A DNA stretch of 29,703 nt, from assembly GCF_000186865.1 (NCBI RefSeq), contig NW_008705562.1:166539-196241 (forward strand), written 5' to 3'. Both the position numbers and the translations under genes were made by a program. How positions within the stretch are numbered: the first letter of the stretch is position 1; each line of letters starts with the position of its first letter. Positions 8,409 to 16,345 of this stretch are shown here, piece by piece. The stretch is from Aureococcus anophagefferens (lineage: Eukaryota; Sar; Pelagophyceae; Pelagomonadales; Pelagomonadaceae). Below the pieces are notes generated by a model, which saw only the letters and a list, made by a program, of their open reading frames with translations, made no database searches and was not told the origin of the DNA.

Positions 8409-10679
8409 TCACGTCTGACTCGCGCGCCGCGCGTAGTCGCGCTTTTGCGCCTCGACGAGCGCGGGCCGGTGGGCCTTGTCCCAGGGCTGGGGCGGGAGCT
8501 CGAAGAACGGCGCGGCCTCGGCGTCACCGAGGGACACGTAGGGCCCCCAGAAGCCGCGGTAGGCCGCGTCGATTTTGGCGACGTGGCCGCGGACCGCGGT
8601 CTCGTTCTTCCAGACCGCGTACTTGGGCGTCGTGTACGCCGTCTCCGCGGCCGCATTGAACCGCGCGACGAGGTCCGCGAGCACGTCGGGCCTCTCGTTC
8701 GAGACGTCGCGCGCCTCGCCGGCGTCCGCGTCGAGGTCGAAGAGGCAGCCCCGGCCCGCCCGGACGTCGCCGCAGATGAATAAAACGGGCGCCGGCGCGG
8801 ACCCGTTCGGGTACGTCGGGCCGTTGTGGACGGCGCTCCGCTGGTTGTTGAAGAGCGCCTTCCACTTGCCGACGAGGATGCCGCCGCCGGAGCCGGGCAT
8901 GCCGTCGCGGCTCGGCACGGAGAGCACGAGCTCGCCCGCGCGCGGGCCCGTCTTCGACGCGCCGGTGATGAGGGGCCACGCGCTCCGCGAGTCGACGGGC
9001 GGCAGCCCCGCCGCTGCCGCTGTGGTGTCAGTGATGCTTGTGATGCCTGCAGCATCGGCGACCGTCGCGTACCAGTCCGCGATGGACAGCCGCTGCGCGT
9101 GCGACATCGAGCTCCACGCCGCGCATGCGGTCCGGCAGCCGGCCGCCGGCGACGAAGCAGACGCCGCGGACGCCGCCCTCGAAGTCGCTGTACTTGCCGC
9201 CGCGGAGGGGCCAGTTGTTGCCGCTGTCCGCGTCGAAGCCGACGGCGCCGCCGTTGTCCGTCGCGAAGACGACAAGCGAGTCGCGCCACATGCCCCGCGC
9301 CCGGAGCGCGGCCTCGACCTGTGCCGAATTCAACCACTGGTTTGGGTGGTCCTGACCAAACTTGAGAATTCTCTAGCTCGATCAAATCGAAGTCGATTCG
9401 GCTGATTTTTGGACGAATCGATGGCTCTCCTCGAGTTCTCGAAGCACAGCCGAAGAGCTTGCGTCGAAACTGTCGCATATGCGCACATTGAAGTCGAGTT
9501 GAAGATTTGAATTCGGCACAGGCCTCGACGCGGCCGACGGAGTCGTCGACGAAGGACGCCATGGCCTCGTACTGCGCGCGCCGCCGCGCGGCGTGCGCGG
9601 GCTCGTTCGGCGCGCCGTTGCGCTCGAAGAACGCCCACGCGCTGTCGTCGCCGGGGTCGACGCCGTCGAACGCGGCGTACTTTTTCAGGAACCGCCGCGG
9701 CGCCTGGAGCGGGTCGTGGACGCACTGGTACGCGAAATAGGCGAAGAAGGGCCGCTCCCGCGGGTGGTTTCGCACGAGCGACTCGAAGCGCCGCGTGTAG
9801 AGCTCGTCGCCGTAGTATTTTCCTTCGAGCCCCCGCGCGGGGCCGCCGCCGTCCGGCGTCTTTTCGGTGCCGTCGTCGAACCAGAGGTCGACGAGGTCGT
9901 GGCGCGCCTCCGCGCGCCGCTGCGTCCAGTGGTCCTCGGCGCCGGCGAAGTAGCCGAGCCACGTGTCGAAGCCGCGGTACGTCGGCAGCAGCTAGGAAGT
10001 GCGTCGCGTAGCCCTTCTCGCGCCGCAGGAGCTTCGGTAGGAGCGTGAACCCGAGGCTGACGCCGCCGCCGGGGTGGCGGTTGTTCGGGTTCGCCTGGTT
10101 GACGTGGTGCGCGAGCCGCCCCGTGAGCAGCGCGCTCCGCGACGGACTGCACGTCCGGTAGCAGTAGTGCCGCGAGAGCCGGAGGCCGTCGACGGTCGCG
10201 AGGCGGTCGAGCGTCGGCGTCGACACCTCGGCGTTGCGCCAGCCGACGCCGTGCCAGCCGAGGTCGTCGACGAGGAGGATCGACACGTGCGGCGGCGCGG
10301 GCCCGGCGCGCGGCGCCGGCGGCGCGTCCGGCGGCGCCGGCGGCGCGTCCGCCGGCGCGTCCGCCGGCTCCGGCGGCTCCGGCGCCGTCCGCGGCGCCGC
10401 GGCGGCCCGTGCCGGCGCCGCGGCTTTGTCCGGCGGCCGGAGCGCCGCGACGTCGCGCCGGAGCGCCGCGGCTTTGTCCGGCGGCCGGAGCGCCGCGACG
10501 TCGCGCCGCAGCGCCGCGACGTCCCGCCGGAGCTCGAGGCGCAGCGCCGCGTTCTCGGCGCGAAGCTCCGACGCGAGCCTCGCGTCCTGGGACGTCTCGC
10601 GGTGGACGTAGTAGGTCTGGAAGAGCTGCAGCGCCAGCACGGCGAGCAGGCACGACGCGAAGGCCGAGGCGCGAACCAT
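8409..10679 (-). CDS. Type I sulfatase (arylsulfatase B/I/J-like), frame broken twice
   Basis: ATG 10679 gives a signal anchor (FASCLLAVLALQLFQTYYV), then a coiled coil with two tandem copies of AALRRDVAALRPPDK, a Pro/Ala linker, and the sulfatase domain: HVSILLVDDLGWHG, the formylglycine motif CSPSR (codons near 10137-10151), RGFDTWLGYF, FATDNGG and RGGKYSDFEGGVRG. Two lesions occur. Near 9990-10000, GYATH is followed after only a few bases by LPTYRGFDTW in another frame, and the GKWHLG segment (sulfate-binding Lys/His) is missing. Near 9110, one extra base separates RMRGVE from SMSHAQRL. An introner intron occupies 9529-9319. Either this is a decaying paralogue or the assembly has local errors. 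Substrate is likely a sulfated glycan. It is divergent from the TTL-like gene with little spacer. Confidence 0.8.
9319..9521 (-). mobile_element. Introner element, family A (203 bp)
   Basis: Both termini are CTGTGCCGAATTCAA, a perfect 15-bp inverted repeat. Perfect 8-bp duplications GCCTCGAC lie at 9311-9318 and 9522-9529. On the host strand the duplication reads GTCGAGGC and its GT is the donor; the element's CACAG is the acceptor (intron 9529-9319). Splicing restores GGC CGC GTC GAG GCC, so the protein reads SVGRVEAALRARGMWR without a scar. A hairpin GTTTGG...CCAAAC sits near the acceptor. Confidence 0.95.
10430..10530. repeat. ~42-bp tandem repeat in the sulfatase coiled coil
   Basis: GCGGCTTTGTCCGGCGGCCG recurs at about 10421 and 10468, each followed by GAGCGCCGCGACGTCGCGCC. 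On the minus strand it encodes AALRRDVAALRPPDKA twice in frame. Confidence 0.7.
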
Positions 10680-10789
10680 CGTGCACGGACCGAGGGGCAG
10701 CCCCACTTCAAGTTGGCAAAGCAATGTTCGTTTGCCTTCCTTTGTGGCAATTCGAGCAGCGACGCGCCGCGCCGCGCAGCGCCGGCGCC
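10680..10789. promoter_or_regulatory. Very short divergent promoter
   Basis: Only 110 bp separate the sulfatase ATG (10679, minus) from the TTL-like ATG (10790, plus). An in-frame upstream ATG at 10724 would reduce this to 44 bp. The interval contains the less GC-rich stretch CACTTCAAGTTGGCAAAGC. Promoter role is by position. Confidence 0.4.
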
Positions 10790-11965
10790 ATGATCGCGGC
10801 GCGCGACGTGTCGTCGAACTGGAAGACGATCCCCTGGAACCGCGTCTTCGGCGGCGAGATCGTCGCGGACCGCCTCTTCCTGCGGTCGGCGCTCATCCGC
10901 AAGGACCTGCTGCCGCGCTACTGCCCGGCGCACGCGCCCGTGACGCACGCGCTCGCGTCCGGTGCGGAGGCCGCGGCCGTCGAGGCGGCCGGTTTGCGCG
11001 CGCCGACGTGCCTGAACCCGTCCGGGCTGGCCTACGCGACGCGCTGGGTCGTGAAGCCGAGCGACAGCAGCAACGCCTTCGGCGTCCGGTTCTGCGACTT
11101 CGAGGCCGGCGCGCTCGAGGCGTGCGTCGCCGGCGCGCTGGCGCTCGAGCGCGACGCGTGCTGGGTCGCCCAGGCCTGCGTGCCGTCGCTGCCGCTCCTG
11201 GAGCGGGGCCACAAGTTCCACCTCCGGTGCCTCGTGCTCTTCTGCGGCGATTTGGACGTCTTCGTCTACGACGACGCGCGCGTGCTCGTCGCGCCCGTGC
11301 CCATGGACGACCCGGGCGACCACGCGCACGTGACGAACCGGAGCTTCAACAAGGAGCACGCGGCCTACGTCGCGGCGACGCACAACGTCGCGCTCGCCGA
11401 CTGCGCGGCGCTCGGCGACGGCGCGGCCTGGGGCGACCGCGGCGGCGCGCTCAAGCAGGTCCGGGCCATCACGGCGACGCTGGCGAAGGCCCTCGTCGCC
11501 CACGCCGCGGACATGGCGGCGGCGCGGGGCGCCGCGGCCGCGGGCGACGCCGCGGGCGCGGAGGCCGCGGGCGACGCCGCGCGCGTCCCGGGCGCGGAGG
11601 CCGCGGGCGACGCCGCGGGCGCCGCGGACGCGCCGCCGCCGCCGCCGCCCGGCGCGGGCAAAAAACCGCAGCGCCACTTCTTTGCGCTGCCCAACGCCTA
11701 CGAGCTCTTCGGCTTCGACTTCATGGTCGACGACGGCATGCGCGTCGTCCTCCTCGAGGCGAACCCGGAGCCGTCCATGGACATGTGGGGCAAGACGAAG
11801 GACGAGATTTTGCGCGGAAAGTGCCCCGTCACGGACGGCGTCCCCCGGTCCGACGAGCGGACGGGCTTCACGAAGGTCTACTCGAAGCGGTTCGAGGCCG
11901 CGCTCGCGATGATGCGCGAGGAGAAGCGCCGGGCCAAGGCCGCGGCCGCGGCCGCGGCGCCCTAA
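10790..11965 (+). CDS. Tubulin-tyrosine ligase family (ATP-grasp) protein
   Basis: This 391-aa protein is encoded in a single exon. It has the TTL-type ATP-grasp motifs in order: WVVKPSDSSNAFGVRFCD (ATP-binding Lys), GHKFHLRCLVLFCGDLDVFV, and FGFDFMVDDGMRVVLLEANP followed by EPS (metal-binding Glu and Asn). Between the second and third motifs is a species-type insert: AEAAGDAA-like repeats then a run of six prolines (about 11520-11655). The family adds amino acids to protein C-termini, classically tubulin; substrate here is not determinable. The Met at 10790 is preferred because residues from the upstream Met at 10724 show no domain and overlap the divergent promoter. The C-terminus is a Lys/Ala-rich helix. 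It ends 26 bp from the convergent hemerythrin gene. Confidence 0.85.
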   Translation: MIAARDVSSNWKTIPWNRVFGGEIVADRLFLRSALIRKDLLPRYCPAHAPVTHALASGAEAAAVEAAGLRAPTCLNPSGLAYATRWVVKPSDSSNAFGVRFCDFEAGALEACVAGALALERDACWVAQACVPSLPLLERGHKFHLRCLVLFCGDLDVFVYDDARVLVAPVPMDDPGDHAHVTNRSFNKEHAAYVAATHNVALADCAALGDGAAWGDRGGALKQVRAITATLAKALVAHAADMAAARGAAAAGDAAGAEAAGDAARVPGAEAAGDAAGAADAPPPPPPGAGKKPQRHFFALPNAYELFGFDFMVDDGMRVVLLEANPEPSMDMWGKTKDEILRGKCPVTDGVPRSDERTGFTKVYSKRFEAALAMMREEKRRAKAAAAAAAP

Positions 11966-11991
11966 GAGATTTTGGCGGTCATACGCTTACG

Positions 11992-13314
11992 TTAGGCGCC
12001 CTTGTCCTCGACCTTGGTCATGGCGGAGAGGAGCAGGTCGAGCGGCGACGCCGCGGGGGGCTTCGGCGGCTCCGGCGCCTTCTTCTTCCGCGGCGTCTTG
12101 CCCCGCGGCGCCTTCTTCGCCGGCGCCGGCGCCGGCGCCGGCGGGCAGAGCCGGCAGGCCGGCGGCGGCCCCGGCGCCGCGAGGCACTTGCGGTGCGCGA
12201 CGTGGCCGCAGGGGAACGCGTCGAGGAGCTCGAGGTGCGCGAAGACGTCGCCGCCGCAGACGGCGCAGGCGCAGGCGACGTCGGCCTCGGGCCGCCGGTG
12301 CGCCGGGTCCGGCGCGGCCTCGTAGGGCATCGCGCCGTCGCCGCAGACGTGGACGAACGGCGGCTCGCGGCTGCACGGCCGGCCCCGGGGCGCGGGGACG
12401 CACGCGCGGCAGCGCATGCAGTGGAAGGCGTCGACGCCCAGGCCCTTGCCCGGGTGCCGCGCGTCGCAGTAGGGGCAGTGGTAGGACTCGGCGGCGGGGC
12501 ACGCCTTTTCGCCGCCGCGCGCGCGCTTCCGCGGCCGCTTCTCGGAGCCGTCGGACCCCGAGCTCGAGTCGTCGTCGCGGTTCGCGGCCCCGCCGAGCTT
12601 CGCGAGCCACTGGCGGAAGTTCGTGCCCTGGGCCACGGCCGACATCGTCGCGAGCATGTGGCGCGCCTGCGGCGGTTCCAAATTCGGCACGACGATCTCG
12701 AGCGTCGCGACGGTCTCCTCGGCGCCGCGGCTGCCCATGATGGCGCCCGTGAGCTGGAGCAGCTCCGCCCGGCTGAAGGCTTTGCGCAGGCGCGGCAGCT
12801 GGTTCTCCTCCTCCTCGAGCATGTGGTCGCAGAGCGTCTCCTTGAGCCGCCCGAGCGCCTGCCGCGCGGCCGCGAGCGTCCCGGCGGCGGCGGCGCCGCC
12901 GGCGCCGGCGGCCTCGCGCGCGGCGTCGAGGGCCGCCCGCGCGTCGTCGAGCCGCCGCCGCTCCAGCGCGTGCGCGCCGTCGTCGTCGTCGGACACGGCG
13001 TTCGCGGCCGCGGCGTCGCGGCCGCCGCAGCGGTCGCGCGCCTCGCGCAGCCGGAGCGCGGGGAAGAGCAGCTCGTCCTCGGCGGCGCCGTGGCTCACGA
13101 AGATGCGGGCGAAGCGCGCGTAGCGGGCCGCGCACCCGGCGAGCGCCGCCTCGTCGCCGGGGCCGTCGCAGACCTCGTCGACGAGGCTGCTGAGCTCGCA
13201 CCGCAGGGCGCGGTGGAGCTGGAGGATCTCGATGAGGGGGTCGCTCACGAGCTGCGCCGCGCGGCCCACGGCCTCGGCGGAGTCGTTGGAGACGTGCGCC
13301 AGGGCCGACGCCAT
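11992..13314 (-). CDS. BRUTUS-like hemerythrin/CTCHY/RING E3 ligase, short form
   Basis: From ATG 13314 (MASALAHVSNDS) the protein has 440 aa. The N-terminal half is one hemerythrin HHE domain: LHRALRCELSSLVDEV, FVSHGAAEDELLFPALRL and LCDHMLEEEENQLPRL supply the His/Glu iron ligands. A Ser/Asp linker with a basic nuclear-localisation-like KRPRKRARGG follows. Then YHCPYCDARHPGKGLGVDAF and HCMRC match the CTCHY finger of BRUTUS/RCHY1, and CAVCGGDVF...FPCGHVAHRKC...CRLC is a RING-H2. The CHY finger found between HHE and CTCHY in plant BRUTUS is absent, as are extra HHE copies and the terminal zinc ribbon. By analogy it would be an iron-sensing ubiquitin ligase. The frame is open upstream to 13491 but composition there is Pro/Arg shadow. 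Confidence 0.85.
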   Translation of the reverse strand: MASALAHVSNDSAEAVGRAAQLVSDPLIEILQLHRALRCELSSLVDEVCDGPGDEAALAGCAARYARFARIFVSHGAAEDELLFPALRLREARDRCGGRDAAAANAVSDDDDGAHALERRRLDDARAALDAAREAAGAGGAAAAGTLAAARQALGRLKETLCDHMLEEEENQLPRLRKAFSRAELLQLTGAIMGSRGAEETVATLEIVVPNLEPPQARHMLATMSAVAQGTNFRQWLAKLGGAANRDDDSSSGSDGSEKRPRKRARGGEKACPAAESYHCPYCDARHPGKGLGVDAFHCMRCRACVPAPRGRPCSREPPFVHVCGDGAMPYEAAPDPAHRRPEADVACACAVCGGDVFAHLELLDAFPCGHVAHRKCLAAPGPPPACRLCPPAPAPAPAKKAPRGKTPRKKKAPEPPKPPAASPLDLLLSAMTKVEDKGA

Positions 13315-14396
13315 CTCTGGTTGAAGGGCCCGGAGGCGGCGCTTCGGCGGGGGCCCGCGGGCGGGCGGCCGGGGACGTTGAGCGCGAGCGGGCGGGCGAC
13401 GCCGCGGCGCGGGCGCGGGGGCCGGCGGGGAGCGCGGAAGGGGGGCGCGAGTGACGCAAGAGCGGCGCGGGCGCAGAGCCTGCCTGAGCACGCGTCGTCT
13501 CCCTGGAGGCCTCGCTCTCCCCGCGAGTTGCCCTTGCCAAGTCCCGCCGGGGTATTAAATAAATTTTACTCTGAGTTTGTCCCCTGGGCTTTTCTTCGCG
13601 GCGCTCGCGATGGCGTCTGAGCGTTATGCGCCGGGATCGGCACTGGGGAGGTGCCTCCGCAGCGTCGGGGATGCCTTCGTTCGGGCGTCGACCTGCTATG
13701 ACGCGGAACCTTAGTGGGTTCCGACGGCAGCGACCATGCGGAAGCCGTCGAACCCGACGTCGGTCGGCTCGAGCTCCCGAGGGGCAGCCCGAGGCGCCTG
13801 GGGTGGGGCCACGCCGCCCGAGATGGTCTGGACCCGACCCCATGGTGGTATGGAACGGATCGAGACCATCTCGGGCGGCAGGGGCAGCCCCAGACACCCC
13901 ACGGCCACCGTCGGGACGAAACGCCGTCAGAGCTCGGCCCGGTGGACTCGACGATTTCGGGCTCCCCCGAGGAACCCGCCGCCTTGGATGCGACGGGATC
14001 GATGACGAACGATCTCCGCTGCTGCGATGGCTCGAAAACTATCTTAGAGAGGTCGCGAGGGGGCAGCGCGTCCCTTCCCACCCACTCTACCTCCCCGATC
14101 CAGTCGCCACGCGGTCGTATGAGCGTCGCGTCTTCGCATGTGCCTCACCCTCGTCCTTGCGGCCCTCGCAGCTGCTGGGATCGTTGCACAATTCTGCATA
14201 TTCGCGGAGCGGCGGGCCCTCAAAGACGGCCATCCCATCGCAGCGCGCCGCCAAAACGCTGCACAATGTCGATCATGAAGCACGGAGGACATTCGATCGA
14301 CTTTACCCCGGCGGGAGTGAGGATTGCCGTGCCGTCTTGCCGGCGCCTGGACTCAGACGCCTACTCAGGCTCGTACTCGCTCCGGCACTCCCCTGA
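13315..14396. other. ~1.1-kb gene-poor interval
   Basis: The interval starts with the upstream region of the hemerythrin gene, including an unusually A/T-rich patch GGTATTAAATAAATTTTAC at 13551 that could be TATA-like or a polyadenylation signal. It continues with a lower-GC segment holding a strong inverted repeat (13809-13878). Open frames exist on both strands (e.g. 13714-14628 plus, 14081-13566 minus) but show no recognisable domain, and the plus frame overlaps the next gene's 3' end. Confidence 0.4.
13809..13878. repeat. Inverted repeat with 17-bp perfect arms
   Basis: GCCGCCCGAGATGGTCT is followed about 35 bp later by its exact reverse complement AGACCATCTCGGGCGGC. Weaker arm similarity extends outward (CTGGGGTGGGG against CTGGGGCTGCC). 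It could fold into a long hairpin; it may be a foldback transposon remnant or a rearrangement scar. Confidence 0.75.
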
Positions 14397-15545
14397 TTAC
14401 CACCGCCCCCCGAGCGTGCGTCCGTGGCCCGAGAAGGGGACGAAGTCGGGCTTCACGCGGTGCTGGGCCGGCCGCGGCGGCGGCGGCGGCGGCGCGTCGC
14501 GCGCCGCGAGGACGTCCGTCGCGTGGGCGTACGCGGCGCTGAGGCGGTCCATCATCATGGCGAAGTCCGGCGCGGCGCGGGGCGCCGGCGCGCCCGCCTC
14601 CGGCAGGATCGCGAGCGCGTGGGCGTAGGTCGCGTTCGCGTCCTCGAGCTGGCGGAGCACGTCCTCGAAGCCGGCGTCGACGGGGGCCCAGTCGACGGGC
14701 CGCCGCCGCGGCGCCGCCGCCTCCTCCTCCGCCTCCTCCGCCGGCGCCGGCGCCGGCGCGTCGTCGCTCGACGCCGACGCGGCGTCGAAGAGCTTGTTCG
14801 CGACGGACGCGACCGCGGCCGCCGCGGCGCCCTCGGCGACGGCGGCGGCGGCGGCCGCCGCGCCCGCGCCCTCGGCCTCCGCGACGTCCGCCGCCGCGGC
14901 GCGGAGCGTCGCGCAGCGCGTCGCCTCCTCCTCGCGGGCCACGTCGACCATGGACGCGCGCGCCTCGCGCCGGCCCCGCTCGGCGACGTCCGCGGCGGCC
15001 GCCGCGAGGCCGCCGGCCGCGCCGGCGTCCTCGGCCTCGGCGACGTCGCCCGCAGCGGCGGCGAGCGCGGCGGCCGCGCCGCCGGCCGCGCGCTCCTGTT
15101 GCTGGAGCCGCGCGGCGGAGGCGACGAGCGCCGACGTCGCGCGCGGCGCGGGCGCCGCCGCGTGGTCCGGCGGCGCGGCGCGCTTGGGGCTCACGGGCGC
15201 GAGCGGCGACCGCGGCGACCGCGGCGCCGCGAGGGGCGGCGCCGCGAGGGGCTCGCCGCGCGGCGACCGCGGCGCGCCGAGGGCCGGCGGCGCGTGGGCG
15301 ACGGGCGCCAGGGACGGCGTGTCGACGTGCGCCGGCGCGCGGGGCGCCACGGGCGTCCGGGGCAGCGGGCGGCCCGGGGCCTTGCCGAGGAGCGCGGCGG
15401 CGGCGCCGTCCATGGGCGGCGACGGCTTCGGCGGCGACGCCGTGCCCAGCGGGGGCGCGAGCGCGCCCTTTGGGGGCGACCCGCCACCGAGCAGGGCGGC
15501 GGCGGCCTGCTCCATCGCGTGCAGGGACGGCAACAACGACGGCAA
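14397..15545 (-). CDS. Ala/Pro-rich protein with repeated helical segments, unknown
   Basis: This single exon encodes 382 aa from ATG 15545; a second Met at 15512 (MEQAAAALLGGG) is also possible. The N-terminal third is Pro/Ser/Arg-rich with many S-P dipeptides and two copies of a (D/Q)(G/A)AAAALLG(K/G) motif. The middle is Ala/Glu-rich and predicted helical, with (A)AADVAEAE-type blocks three or more times. The C-terminal part has two related helices, DANATYAHALAIL and LSAAYAHATDVLA, then a Pro run and VKPDFVPFSGHGRTLGGRW. No family is recognised. Consistent repeats, the KPDFVPF tail and the divergent partner support a real gene. Confidence 0.6.
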   Translation of the reverse strand: MPSLLPSLHAMEQAAAALLGGGSPPKGALAPPLGTASPPKPSPPMDGAAAALLGKAPGRPLPRTPVAPRAPAHVDTPSLAPVAHAPPALGAPRSPRGEPLAAPPLAAPRSPRSPLAPVSPKRAAPPDHAAAPAPRATSALVASAARLQQQERAAGGAAAALAAAAGDVAEAEDAGAAGGLAAAAADVAERGRREARASMVDVAREEEATRCATLRAAAADVAEAEGAGAAAAAAAVAEGAAAAAVASVANKLFDAASASSDDAPAPAPAEEAEEEAAAPRRRPVDWAPVDAGFEDVLRQLEDANATYAHALAILPEAGAPAPRAAPDFAMMMDRLSAAYAHATDVLAARDAPPPPPPRPAQHRVKPDFVPFSGHGRTLGGRW

Positions 15546-15666
15546 CGCGTATCCTTTTAGCGCCGCCGAGGGAGAGCTGCCCGGAGTTACGCGCTCTCGA
15601 AGTTTAGGCCGTCAGCGCCGCCGCCGGCCCGCTTTGCGACTTGGCGTTCGAAACGACCGAAGCACC

Positions 15667-16206
15667 ATGGGCGCCGGCGCGAGCACGAACGCGCACACGA
15701 CGGCGCTGCCCGAGGCCGTCGAGCTCCTCGGCGACAAGTACAAACCCTTCGCGGCGAAGATCCAAGCGCTGGGCAAGCCCGAGGAGGAGCTCGCGGGCCT
15801 CGAGCCCGAGGCGCTCCTCGTCGAGCTCGGCGTCCCCGCCGACGACCCGCAGCACATGCTCTACGCCGCGGAGCTCAAGCGCTTCAAGAAGCAGCGCCAG
15901 CGCGAGTACGAGGGCATGACCGTGCTCCACGGCCAGTCCGCGTCCGCGCCGGACCTCGCGGCGGAGACGCCGCCGGCGGCGGAGACGCCGGCGGCCGAGA
16001 CGCCCGCGGCGGAGACGCCGGCCGCGGAGACGCCCGCGGCCGAGGAGCCGGCCGCGGAGACGCCCGCGGCCGAGGAGCCCGCGGCGGAGACGCCGGCCGC
16101 GGAGACGCCCGCGGCGGAGACGCCCGCGGCCGAGGAGCCGCCGGCGGAGCCCGCGGCGGAGGCCGCCCCGGCGGCCGGCGAGGGGGAGGCGGCCGCCGCC
16201 GCATAG
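15667..16206 (+). CDS. N-myristoylation-motif protein with SAM-like domain and AAETP repeats
   Basis: The product has 179 aa. It begins MGAGAST, a fit to the N-myristoylation consensus (Gly2, Ser6), so membrane association is plausible. Residues ~15-80 (VELLGDKYKPFAAKIQ ... EPEALLVELGVPADDPQHML) resemble the C-terminal helices of a SAM-type interaction domain. From residue ~100 the chain is a run of AAETP/AAEEP pentapeptides, then an acidic Ala-rich end. The repeat DNA is a 15-bp minisatellite. The start at 15667 has A at -3 and is 121 bp from the divergent neighbour. SAM assignment is tentative. Confidence 0.6.
   Translation: MGAGASTNAHTTALPEAVELLGDKYKPFAAKIQALGKPEEELAGLEPEALLVELGVPADDPQHMLYAAELKRFKKQRQREYEGMTVLHGQSASAPDLAAETPPAAETPAAETPAAETPAAETPAAEEPAAETPAAEEPAAETPAAETPAAETPAAEEPPAEPAAEAAPAAGEGEAAAAA
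15958..16142 (+). repeat. 15-bp coding minisatellite (AAETP/AAEEP)
   Basis: GCGGCGGAGACGCCG-like units recur about a dozen times in frame, alternating third bases and GAGACG/GAGGAG. Confidence 0.85.
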
Positions 16207-16345
16207 GGCGCTCCATCCGCCCCCGGCGACCGCGCCAGTGCGGCCGCACTAACGACGTAGCATCCGAGTCGTCGGCGAGCATCGTCCGCCCGACGCCGTA
16301 CCGAAGATGATCCCCGTCACGCGCCGAAGGCAGGCCCGGGCGACG

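Noticed and set aside
10724..10789. Upstream Met as start of the TTL-like protein
   Set aside because: In frame but adds residues without domain character and leaves only 44 bp to the divergent start; 10790 preferred.
9992..11677. 561-aa minus-strand open frame across sulfatase and TTL starts
   Set aside because: Reads antisense of the TTL-like gene and a wrong frame of the sulfatase; no motifs.
10681..13620. 979-aa plus-strand open frame
   Set aside because: It runs out of frame through the TTL-like gene and antisense through the hemerythrin gene; the translation is Arg/Ala/Gly shadow typical of GC-rich DNA.
13714..14628. 304-aa plus-strand open frame in the gene-poor interval
   Set aside because: No recognisable motif, spans both arms of the hairpin and overlaps the 3' end of a better-supported minus-strand gene. 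Kept only as an open possibility.
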